In this document: positions 1 to 6,134 of the stretch, in pieces
How the letters are laid out: every line of letters starts with the position of its first letter
Position numbering within the stretch: the stretch's first letter is position 1
Source: JALOOB01 sp964387985
Lineage (GTDB): Bacteria; Chloroflexota; Anaerolineae; CG2-30-64-16
DNA length: 9,033 nucleotides
Direction: 5' to 3'
NCBI GenBank assembly: GCA_964387985.1
Contig: CAYLZG010000164.1
Coordinates: 1-9,033 of the forward strand
Made by a program: the position numbers and the translations under genes
The notes under the pieces: generated by a model
Told to the model about the DNA's origin: nothing
The model's input: only the letters and a program-made list of their open reading frames with translations
Databases searched by the model: none

Positions 1-318
1 AACCACCGTGACCGAGAAGACTGCGGTGTTGCGCAGAACCTTCCAGAAGAGCGGATCACGGAACAGGATCTGCGAGTAGTTCTTCAGGCCGACGAACGCC
101 CGGTTGGGCGAGATCATGTTCCACTTGGTCAGGCTGAGGTAGGCCGTGAAGAGGAGGGGGAAGAAGACGAAGACCGAGAAGACCACCAGCGAGGGCGCCA
201 GGTACGCGACGGCCGCCGGCAGATCGCGGCAGCGTGACCGCAGCGATACGGCGCGACCAGCCGCGGGCGGCGATCCGTGCGGAAGGCCGGTCGCCAGGCG
301 GGCGGGATCCGCGCTCAC
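1..318 (-). CDS. Sugar ABC transporter permease, MalF/UgpA type (N-terminal part only)
   Basis: Partial gene: the 106 N-terminal residues are present and the rest lies beyond base 1. Permeases of this family form the inner-membrane channel of carbohydrate ABC importers, paired with a second permease, a solute-binding protein and an ATPase. A basic, proline-rich N-terminus (residues 1-33) is followed by a strongly hydrophobic segment at about 37-62, then the family-typical stretch LTKWNMISPNRAFVGLKNYS (63-82) and the start of a second membrane segment near residue 95 (LRNTAVFSVTVV). The start is a GTG at 318-316 that overlaps the TGA of the upstream regulator gene as GTGA, with a GGAGAA ribosome-binding site just before it, so translation is probably coupled to the regulator. 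The substrate cannot be read from this fragment. The EAA loop that contacts the ATPase is not in the window. The family call is firm; the sugar is unknown. Confidence 0.88.
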   Translation of the reverse strand, partial: MSADPARLATGLPHGSPPAAGRAVSLRSRCRDLPAAVAYLAPSLVVFSVFVFFPLLFTAYLSLTKWNMISPNRAFVGLKNYSQILFRDPLFWKVLRNTAVFSVTVV

Positions 319-1253
319 GTCTTCTCCAGCAGTGTCTGCGCGGTTGCCACGTCGGTGATCAGCACGTTGCAGTAGCGCCCGGCCAGCATGGCCAGGATCG
401 CATCGATCTTCGCGAGGGTGCCTGCGACGGCCACCGAGAGCCGCGTGCGTCGCAGGACGTCGAGGTCCACCGCAAGCGTGCGCTCCGCGATGTCCGGCGC
501 ACAGGGGACGCCCTCCGCATCGAAAAAGCGGCCGCAGATGTCGCCCACCGCGCCCGCGGCCAGCAGGTGGGCCAGCATCGCGTCATCCACGTAGCCGGCC
601 TTGTACAGAGAGGACTGCTCCGACACGTTGCCGACGCCGAAGAGCGCCACGGTTGTCCGGCTGGCCAGGTCCAGCGTGGCCGCGATGCGCGAATCGGTCA
701 GCAGGCTGTCCTTGATCTCGGGCCGGTCGACGAGCATCGGCGCCACCAGGCTTTGCGCCTCACCTCCGAAAGCCTGTGAGATGCGATGGATGATGTATTC
801 GGCGCGGGTCGAATAGCTGCTGCGGTCGAGGCTGCCGTTCATCTGGACGACCGTAATCTTCTTGCGCTCCGTGCGTTCGAGCCGCAGCGCGCACTCCAAC
901 AGCACGCTGCTCCACGAGATCCCGATGATATCGCCGTTCACGATGCGCCGCGGGAGGAAGCCGGCCGCCGCCTCACCGATCGCCTCCTTGATCGCGCTCT
1001 CGGTGTCCGCGCGGGGCTCCACCACGAGGGCCTCGGCCAATCCGAAGCGTTGCTCCAGCTGGTACTCCAGCTCGGCGGAGAAGAGCAGGGGCGAGTGGAT
1101 GGAGATCTGCACGACCCCCTCGCGCTTGGCCTGGGTGAGGAGGCGACCGATCTTCTGGCGCGAGAGTCCCAGCCGGTCCGCAATCTCCTCTTGCGTCAGG
1201 TCGTTGGAGTAGTAAAGAGTCGCGATCTTGGTCAACAGCCGCAGGTCGTTCAT
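315..1253 (-). CDS. SorC-family (DeoR-like) sugar-binding transcriptional regulator
   Basis: 312 residues, the usual length for SorC-family regulators. The N-terminus carries a helix-turn-helix at about residues 19-46 (LTQEEIADRLGLSRQKIGRL). The rest is the sugar-phosphate-binding domain, with recognisable family stretches GDIIGISWSS (107-116), VVQMNGSL (135-142), FGVGNV (205-210), GDICGRFFD (237-245) and VAGTLAKIDAI (276-286). Members bind phosphorylated sugars or related effectors in the cytoplasm and control adjacent transport and catabolic genes. Here the next gene, overlapping by four bases, is a sugar ABC permease, so this protein probably governs that transporter and itself. I chose ATG 1253 because the family usually starts shortly before the helix-turn-helix. 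An in-frame ATG at 1283 lies further upstream, and the frame stays open to 1325, past the predicted transcription start. No strong Shine-Dalgarno precedes 1253 (only GGAA), so the exact start is less sure than the identity. Confidence 0.9.
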   Translation of the reverse strand: MNDLRLLTKIATLYYSNDLTQEEIADRLGLSRQKIGRLLTQAKREGVVQISIHSPLLFSAELEYQLEQRFGLAEALVVEPRADTESAIKEAIGEAAAGFLPRRIVNGDIIGISWSSVLLECALRLERTERKKITVVQMNGSLDRSSYSTRAEYIIHRISQAFGGEAQSLVAPMLVDRPEIKDSLLTDSRIAATLDLASRTTVALFGVGNVSEQSSLYKAGYVDDAMLAHLLAAGAVGDICGRFFDAEGVPCAPDIAERTLAVDLDVLRRTRLSVAVAGTLAKIDAILAMLAGRYCNVLITDVATAQTLLEKT

Positions 1254-1276
1254 GGGCCATTCCGTTTTCGGGAAAG

Positions 1277-1290
1277 TGAGCATTTGCTCA
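1277..1290. promoter_or_regulatory. Palindrome TGAGCA-TT-TGCTCA, possible operator
   Basis: Perfect 6-base inverted repeat around a 2-base centre, lying 24-37 bases upstream of the SorC-family gene's ATG and just downstream of its predicted transcription start. This is a typical place for a self-regulating repressor to bind. The site assignment is an inference. Confidence 0.4.
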
Positions 1291-1297
1291 GTCAATA

Positions 1298-1342
1298 GAC
1301 AAATGTTACAGCGACACCATATCACGCGGCCGAACGTTTGTC
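1298..1342. promoter_or_regulatory. Inverted repeat flanking the sorC-type promoter, possible operator
   Basis: The arms GACAAATGTT (1298-1307) and AACGTTTGTC (1333-1342) are inverted copies matching at 9 of 10 bases. One arm overlaps the -35 box and the other covers the predicted transcription start. The heptamer GTCAATA also occurs twice, at 1291-1297 and 1340-1346. Binding by the neighbouring SorC-family protein is plausible but inferred from position only. Confidence 0.4.
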
Positions 1343-1344
1343 AA
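1316..1344 (-). promoter_or_regulatory. Sigma70-type promoter for the SorC regulator/ABC permease operon
   Basis: Reading the minus strand, TTGACA (1344-1339) is followed by exactly 17 bases and TATGGT (1321-1316). The -35 is consensus and the -10 matches four of six positions. The predicted transcript starts near 1309, about 56 bases ahead of the ATG at 1253. Confidence 0.7.
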
Positions 1345-1495
1345 TACCTTTTTGTGTCGCGGTGGAAGCTCTCATCGCGGCCGGGAATTGCAATCGCATA
1401 ATACCTCTGCAACCTGACCCATGCCACTGGCGTATTGACCGTAGATCGACTATCTCTGTGTCCCAGGCGATGGGACGACCTGAAAGGTGACCCAC

Positions 1496-2515
1496 ATGAC
1501 GCCACTGAACGTCGCGCTCCCAGCAGGCTACACGGCCCGGCCGGTCACACTGGACGACGCGGAAGCGGCCGCCGATCTCCTCAACGCCTACAATATCGCG
1601 CTGACCGGCCGCCCGTGCATCGCCTCCGGCGAGATCCGCAGCTACTGGCAGCAGCCCACCATGCACCCGGCGACCGACACGCTGGCCGTGTTCGCCCCGG
1701 ACGGCGCAGCCATGGTTGGCGAGGCGGAGCTATGGAACACCGACCCGCACGTCACCCACTTCGTCTTCGGTGAGGTGCACCCTGCCCACCAGGGCCGGGG
1801 CATCGGTGCTGCCCTGGCCGCCTGGGCAGAGGCGCGCGGGCGGGAGCTGCTGCCGTCCGCGCCCGAAGACAGCCGGGTCATCCTGCAGCAATTCATCATG
1901 AGCACGGATGCCCCTGCCGAGCGATTTCTGCAGGATCGGGGCTACGCGCTGACGCGGCACAACCTGCGCATGACCATCGACTTTGCCGGCCCTCCGCCCC
2001 GACCATCTCTGTCTGACGGCGTGACGATCCGTCCCTTCATCCGCGGCGAGGAAGAGGCCTCCCTGCTGCGAGCGATTCGCGACGCCTTCCGCGATCACTG
2101 GGGCTACGTAGAGCAGCCGTGGGACGAAGACTACCAGGGATGGCTGCACTACATGCACACCGACCCCAACTTCGACCCCGCCCTGACCTTCGTGGCGATG
2201 GCCGGGGACGAGATCGTGGGCACATCGATCTGCAACCCGAACTGGGTGGAAGATCCCGGTGCAGGCTGGATCCATTCCTTGGGCGTGCGGCGTTCGTGGC
2301 GGCGCCGCGGAGTGGCGCTGGCGCTGCTTCAGCACACCTTCGTTGCGCTATATGAACGGGGCAAGAACGGCGCCAAGTTAGGTGTGGATGCCGAGAGCCT
2401 GACCGGTGCGACCAGGCTGTACGAGAAGGCAGGCATGCACATGGAGCGCCAGTTCAGCTTCTACGAAAAGGAGCTGCGCGCAGGTGCGGATCTGACCACG
2501 AAGGTGGTGGAGTAG
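1496..2515 (+). CDS. Tandem GNAT-family N-acetyltransferase
   Basis: 339 residues forming two GNAT (Gcn5-related) acyltransferase domains in one chain. The N-terminal domain (about 12-160) has the acetyl-CoA pyrophosphate loop as EVHPAHQGRGIGAAL (93-107). The C-terminal domain (about 175-325) has a second loop, SLGVRRSWRRRGVALALL (261-278), and the late motif LYEKAGM (308-314). Both loops keep the Q/RxxGxG/A pattern, so neither domain is visibly dead. Two-domain GNATs include mycothiol synthase (MshD), but nothing here proves that substrate. ATG 1496 is chosen because AAAGGTG (1483-1489) stands seven bases ahead as a good ribosome-binding site; an in-frame GTG at 1487 lies inside that site. 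The gene is transcribed alone, divergent from the SorC gene and convergent with the GyrI-like gene. I see no convincing promoter upstream: TTGACC at 1435 lacks a matching -10. Confidence 0.88.
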   Translation: MTPLNVALPAGYTARPVTLDDAEAAADLLNAYNIALTGRPCIASGEIRSYWQQPTMHPATDTLAVFAPDGAAMVGEAELWNTDPHVTHFVFGEVHPAHQGRGIGAALAAWAEARGRELLPSAPEDSRVILQQFIMSTDAPAERFLQDRGYALTRHNLRMTIDFAGPPPRPSLSDGVTIRPFIRGEEEASLLRAIRDAFRDHWGYVEQPWDEDYQGWLHYMHTDPNFDPALTFVAMAGDEIVGTSICNPNWVEDPGAGWIHSLGVRRSWRRRGVALALLQHTFVALYERGKNGAKLGVDAESLTGATRLYEKAGMHMERQFSFYEKELRAGADLTTKVVE

Positions 2516-2533
2516 AGGGCTGGAGGAATCCTT

Positions 2534-2569
2534 AAGGTGCCCGGCACTTTTGAAAGTGCCGGGCACCTT
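2534..2569. repeat. REP-like 36-base palindrome, possible bidirectional terminator
   Basis: Two 17-base arms, AAGGTGCCCGGCACTTT (2534-2550) and AAAGTGCCGGGCACCTT (2553-2569), are perfect reverse complements separated by TG. Each arm also contains its own small palindrome, GTGCC-N-GGCAC (2537-2547 and 2556-2566). The element sits between the convergent ends of the GNAT and GyrI-like genes. No run of T follows on either strand, so it is not a textbook intrinsic terminator, although a stem this strong could still stop or protect both transcripts. The layout is like repetitive extragenic palindromes; whether it recurs in the genome cannot be seen here. Confidence 0.75.
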
Positions 2570-2586
2570 CTGGACACCGACTTTCC

Positions 2587-3054
2587 TCACTCCGCGATCG
2601 GCGCGTACAGGTCGAGGATCAGCTCTTCGTCCGGCACAGGAAACGCGTCGTTGAGGTGTTCCTCCAGCCATTGATGGTCGGCATGGCCGTACCGGCTGTT
2701 GGCCAGCCACCCCACGAGTTGCTGCCAGGTCGGGGTGATATTCTCAACTCCCTTGCACCGTGCGACCGCATACAACCCACCGGCAAATTCCGTGATAGGA
2801 ACCTCGGCCTCCGGCTCGACTTCCGGCCCGACGACCAGCCACAGCTCGTAGCCGTAGTTCGGGCTGCCATGCGAGGGATTCGGGTTGTTGAAGCCGAAGA
2901 TACGATGCTTCTTGCGATCCTCCAGATAGCCGCGCGGCGCGGCCCATTCCGCGAGCTTCTGAATGGCCAGGTATTCCGGGGCCGGCCCAAACCCTTGAAA
3001 GCTGGCGACGCGCATCGGTTCCAGCCTGACGATCCGAACTGCCAGTTCGTCCAT
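2587..3054 (-). CDS. GyrI-like small-molecule-binding domain protein
   Basis: 155 residues with the fold signature of the GyrI-like/AraC effector-binding family: an N-terminal strand ending LEPMRVASFQGFG (11-23), a helix with AEWAAPRG, then FGFNNPNPS and YGYELWLVVGP (about 68-78), and a C-terminal ELILDLYAPI strand. It is a stand-alone domain with no DNA-binding part. Relatives bind hydrophobic or cationic small molecules, or in the case of GyrI inhibit gyrase; which applies here is unknown. Start ATG 3054 is supported by AAGGAGG seven bases upstream (3068-3062). The gene is divergent from a WYL-domain regulator, which may control it. That link is inferred from gene order. Confidence 0.82.
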   Translation of the reverse strand: MDELAVRIVRLEPMRVASFQGFGPAPEYLAIQKLAEWAAPRGYLEDRKKHRIFGFNNPNPSHGSPNYGYELWLVVGPEVEPEAEVPITEFAGGLYAVARCKGVENITPTWQQLVGWLANSRYGHADHQWLEEHLNDAFPVPDEELILDLYAPIAE

Positions 3055-3103
3055 GGTAATGCCTCCTTCCAGCTGCTAAACTGTTTCTGACACGCTCTCG
3101 CTT

Positions 3104-3109
3104 ATTCTA
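3104..3109 (-). promoter_or_regulatory. Extended -10 promoter element for the GyrI-like gene
   Basis: The minus strand reads TGATAGAAT, that is TGn followed by TAGAAT (3109-3104), about 50 bases upstream of the ATG at 3054. No good -35 hexamer stands 16-18 bases before it, as is common for extended -10 promoters. Confidence 0.45.
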
Positions 3110-3146
3110 TCACCTATTCCTGCCATCTCCTGTCAGGGTTTCGTGG

Positions 3147-3152
3147 TAGAAT
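3147..3152 (+). promoter_or_regulatory. Extended -10 promoter element for the WYL regulator gene
   Basis: The plus strand reads TGGTAGAAT, TGn followed by TAGAAT (3147-3152), 26 bases before the ATG at 3179. A -35 is not evident. The hexamer is identical to that of the divergent GyrI-like gene. Confidence 0.45.
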
Positions 3153-3178
3153 CGGAGCATCGAACGTGAGGAGTCATC

Positions 3179-4207
3179 ATGCGCGCAGACCGCTTGCTCT
3201 CCCTTCTGATGCTCCTGCAGACCCGCGGCAGGATGACTGCACGGCAGCTTGCCCAGGAGTTAGAGGTTTCGGATCGAACAGTGTATCGCGACATCGACGC
3301 GCTCAGCACCGCGGGTGTGCCAGTCTACGGCGACCCCGGCCCCCAGGGCGGCTATGCACTGCTCGACAGATACCGCACCGACCTGACTGGGCTGACCGAA
3401 GGCGAGGTGCGCGCTCTTTTCATGCTGGGGGTGCCCCAACCCCTCGCCGACCTGGGGGTCAGCCGCGAGCTCGGGGCCGCGCTGCGCAAGCTGGCCGCGG
3501 CGCTGCCTGGCGAGCGCCGGGAAGACGAACGTCGCGTGCGCCAGCGCTTCCATCTGGACGCGGTGGGCTGGGACCAGGTCGAGGCCTCTGCACCGCAACT
3601 GCCGGCCGTGCACCAAGCCGTCTGGCAGGACCGCAGGCTCCACCTTGCGTATCGCATTCACGGCCTGGCTGTCCACGTGGAGCAGACGGTGGACCCGTAC
3701 GGGTTGGTGGCGAAGGCAGGCGTCTGGCACCTGGTCTATGCCGTTCGCGGCGCTGGTTCCGAGACAGGTACCCGGACCGGGCCGGCGCTGCGCGTGCTGC
3801 CTGTCTCTGCGCTGCTCGACGCACAGCTCGCCGGCGAGTCCTTCGAGCGCCCCGCCGGCTTCGACCTGGCTCAGTTTTGGAAGGAGTGGTGCGCGGCGCG
3901 TTCGGTCAGCCGGGCCCAATACCTGGTCACCCTGCGGGTCGCGCCAGGTTTCCTGGCCGAGCTGCCGGTCCATTTCGGCGACCTCGGCCGCGATCGAATC
4001 GCCCAGGCCGGGCCGCCGGATGGCGACGGTTGGGTCACGCTGCAGCTGCCGTTCGAGTCGCTGGACGCGGCGCGGGCGCGCATCCTGGGCTTCGGCCGGG
4101 GAGTCGAGGTGCTGGCGCCAGCCGCGCTGCGCCGGAGCATCCAGGACTATGCCGAGCAGATCATGGCGCTGTATGGAGGCTCAAGACCTGACGCGCCAGA
4201 AAACTAA
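3179..4207 (+). CDS. YafY-type HTH/WYL-domain transcriptional regulator
   Basis: 342 residues with the classical YafY layout. An N-terminal DeoR-like winged helix-turn-helix spans about 1-60 (MTARQLAQELEVSDRTVYRD at 19-38, then the wing GDPGPQGGYAL at 51-61). A WYL domain spans about 143-215, where the name-giving motif reads WHL (183-185) rather than WYL. A C-terminal WCX-like extension lies at about 245-325. WYL domains are thought to sense ligands, often nucleic acid or nucleotide-related, and adjust DNA binding. Start ATG 3179 has GAGGAG five bases upstream. The gene is divergent from the GyrI-like protein, its most likely target, and its TAA overlaps the TAG of psuG tail to tail. Regulation of the psu genes is possible but not shown by the sequence. 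Confidence 0.9.
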   Translation: MRADRLLSLLMLLQTRGRMTARQLAQELEVSDRTVYRDIDALSTAGVPVYGDPGPQGGYALLDRYRTDLTGLTEGEVRALFMLGVPQPLADLGVSRELGAALRKLAAALPGERREDERRVRQRFHLDAVGWDQVEASAPQLPAVHQAVWQDRRLHLAYRIHGLAVHVEQTVDPYGLVAKAGVWHLVYAVRGAGSETGTRTGPALRVLPVSALLDAQLAGESFERPAGFDLAQFWKEWCAARSVSRAQYLVTLRVAPGFLAELPVHFGDLGRDRIAQAGPPDGDGWVTLQLPFESLDAARARILGFGRGVEVLAPAALRRSIQDYAEQIMALYGGSRPDAPEN

Positions 4208-5133
4208 ATCCGCGACAGGCTCACCGCGATCCTCGCGGCAAGCGCAGCATTGTTGAGGACCAGCTTGATATTCGACTCGAGCGATTCGCCCCCGGTGAGC
4301 GCCAGCACCCTGCCGAGGAGGAATGGGGACACGTCCTTCCCCTTGATGCCAGCTTCCGCAGCTTCCTTCACTGCCTGATCGATGGCTGCATCGATGACCG
4401 CCCTGTCCATGGCGTACTCCACCGGGATCGGGTTGGCGATGACCGCTCCGCCTCCCAAACCCAGGTCCCACTTCACCCTGAGCACGGCAGCGATCTCCTC
4501 CGGACTGTCCAGCCTGTAGTTCACCTTAAAGCCGCTTTCCCTGGTGTAGAACGCAGGAAGCTCCTCCGTGCCGTATCCGATGACCGGCACCCCCTTTGTC
4601 TCCAGGTACTCCAGGGTCAGGCCCAGGTCCAGGATAGACTTGGCGCCGGCGCAGACCACCGCAACGCCGGTCGCTGCCAGCTCTTCAAGGTCCGCCGAGA
4701 TATCCATAGATGTCGTTGCGCCCCGATGCACGCCACCGATGCCGCCGGTCGCGAAGACCCTGATGCCGGCAAGGTCTGCAAGGATCATCGTGGCCGCCAC
4801 CGTCGTGCCGCCATCCAGCCCGCGGGCTACGACGAAGGGGAGGTCCCGCCTGGAGGTCTTGACTACGCCGGCAGCGCTGCCGAGACGCTGGAGATCCTCC
4901 CCGGTCAGGCCCACCTTCAGCCTTCCTCCGAGGATCGCAATCGTGGCGGGGACTGCCCCATGCTGCCTGACGGTCTCCTCGACGAGGAGCGCGGTCTCGA
5001 CGTTTTTCGGATAGGGCATGCCATGAGAGATGATGGTCGACTCCAACGCCACCACAGGCAGCCCCTGCTCGAGGGCTTCTCTGACCTCGGCGGCGATGTC
5101 GAGGTGCTTCTCAAGATTCTGGTAGGATTTCAC
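4204..5133 (-). CDS. psuG: Pseudouridine-5'-phosphate glycosidase
   Basis: 309 residues, close to the E. coli PsuG (YeiN) length. The enzyme cleaves the C-C glycosidic bond of pseudouridine 5'-phosphate to give uracil and ribose 5-phosphate, in the cytoplasm. Very characteristic stretches are PVVALESTIISHGMPYP (26-42), ATGGIGGVHRGA (128-139) and CAGAKSILDL (161-170). Residues lined up with the known E. coli active site are all present with an offset of one: Glu31, Lys92, His136, the metal-binding Asp148 and the Schiff-base Lys165. GTG 5133 is chosen because GGAG stands seven bases ahead and the length before the conserved core fits the family. The frame stays open upstream to 5451, but that part lies inside psuK and has no protein-like features. 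The gene overlaps the end of psuK by 23 bases, so the two are surely co-expressed. No terminator is visible after it, and its stop overlaps that of the convergent WYL gene. Confidence 0.95.
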   Translation of the reverse strand: MKSYQNLEKHLDIAAEVREALEQGLPVVALESTIISHGMPYPKNVETALLVEETVRQHGAVPATIAILGGRLKVGLTGEDLQRLGSAAGVVKTSRRDLPFVVARGLDGGTTVAATMILADLAGIRVFATGGIGGVHRGATTSMDISADLEELAATGVAVVCAGAKSILDLGLTLEYLETKGVPVIGYGTEELPAFYTRESGFKVNYRLDSPEEIAAVLRVKWDLGLGGGAVIANPIPVEYAMDRAVIDAAIDQAVKEAAEAGIKGKDVSPFLLGRVLALTGGESLESNIKLVLNNAALAARIAVSLSRI

Positions 5134-6130
5134 AGTTCTTCTCCATGATGCTCTTGATGGATTCGGGGCTGATGTTTTTGCTGGTGGCGTCTCCCGATGC
5201 CAGTGCCAGGAGAGCTGCTCCTGTCCCAAACGCAGCTGCCTCCGCGATGCTGAGGTCCGCCAATTCCGAGTACACGACGCCCGCAAGGAATGCGTCCCCG
5301 GCGCCCGTGGCGCTTCTGATTTCGGCGCTGAGCGCCTTTGCGATGCCGCGTTCGGTTCCATCGCTGAAGTAGACGCCCTCGCTGCCGAGGCTGATGAAGA
5401 CCCTGGACACCCCCATGTCGTGGAAAGCGTCGGCATTTCGCCTGAGTCCAAGAGGCGAGCCGGCGCTCAAACCGGTGAGCGCCTCGGCTTCCTTCCGGTT
5501 CGGCTTGATGCAGTAGAAACGTCCCAAAAGGTCCTTCGCCTTGATGGCCTTGGTCACCGAAACTGGATCCAGGACTATTTTGTGGCCCGCGATCAGCCCG
5601 GTCGCGGCCTCCAGCGCCTCAAAGGTCAGGTTTGCATCGAAAACTGTAAGGCGTCCCCCCCGGAGGATTTCGTCGTTCTCCCTAAGATAACCTGCATCCA
5701 GCCATTTCAAGACTTCCATCGAAGACACGGCCACGGCCATGTCTCTGTTTTCATCCAGCACAGACAGGTACACCCCCGTCGGCGCATCGCTGACCCGTCT
5801 CACATGCCCGATGTCCACACCGGCCCTGGCGGTCTCCTCAAGTAGGCTCGTTCCATTTGCATCATCTCCCACCGCCGTGAGAAGCTTGACCGGAACGCCG
5901 AGCCGCGCCAGGTTTTCGGCGATGTTCCGCCCCACACCGCCTGGAGCAGCAGTCACCAGGCCGGGATTGGAATCCCCGTCGATCAGCGCGGCAAATGGCG
6001 CGCCGGAGATGTCCAGGTTGGCGCCCCCGACGACGGTGACATAACCCGGCTCTGGAGAAACGCGGCCCCTTCCTCCACGCACACCGGAAACCAGCACTAC
6101 ACCCTGGTCATCGCGCGGGTGTCGTGCCAT
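5111..6130 (-). CDS. psuK: PfkB-family carbohydrate kinase, pseudouridine kinase
   Basis: 339 residues from ATG 6130. The PfkB/ribokinase fold is shown by the sugar-binding VVGGANLDISG (33-43), GGVGRNIAENLARLG (64-78), KPNRKEAEALTG (209-220) and the C-terminal signature TGAGDAF (275-281), whose Asp279 is the expected catalytic base. DPVSVTKA (188-195) resembles the pseudouridine kinase subgroup. The product phosphorylates pseudouridine at the 5' position for PsuG, whose gene overlaps this one by 23 bases; that pairing is the strongest argument for the substrate. ATG 6130 begins 4 bases after the stop of the membrane methyltransferase gene with a modest GGTGAG site. It leaves about 29 unusual, Arg/Gly-rich residues before the conserved core, longer than typical. 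Possible later starts are GTG at codons 12 and 17. The identity is firm; the N-terminus is uncertain. Confidence 0.92.
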   Translation of the reverse strand: MARHPRDDQGVVLVSGVRGGRGRVSPEPGYVTVVGGANLDISGAPFAALIDGDSNPGLVTAAPGGVGRNIAENLARLGVPVKLLTAVGDDANGTSLLEETARAGVDIGHVRRVSDAPTGVYLSVLDENRDMAVAVSSMEVLKWLDAGYLRENDEILRGGRLTVFDANLTFEALEAATGLIAGHKIVLDPVSVTKAIKAKDLLGRFYCIKPNRKEAEALTGLSAGSPLGLRRNADAFHDMGVSRVFISLGSEGVYFSDGTERGIAKALSAEIRSATGAGDAFLAGVVYSELADLSIAEAAAFGTGAALLALASGDATSKNISPESIKSIMEKNCEILPES

Positions 6131-6134
6131 ACGC

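Noticed and set aside
1435..1463. TTGACC at 1435-1440 as a promoter for the GNAT gene
   Set aside because: No -10-like hexamer stands 16-18 bases downstream (GTGTCC at the right place).
1322..1666. Minus-strand open frame across the gap upstream of the SorC-type gene
   Set aside because: It runs into the GNAT gene on the opposite strand and shows no protein family features; the gap itself holds only regulatory signals.
3166..4191. Plus-strand 341-codon frame overlapping the WYL regulator
   Set aside because: Low-complexity Arg/Ala/Gly/Pro translation; the overlapping frame encodes a clear HTH/WYL protein with its own ribosome-binding site.
5134..5451. In-frame open extension of psuG upstream of GTG 5133, up to 106 more residues
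   Set aside because: It lies wholly inside psuK in another frame, is rich in Ser/Arg/Ala with no family features, and GTG 5133 has a good ribosome-binding site.
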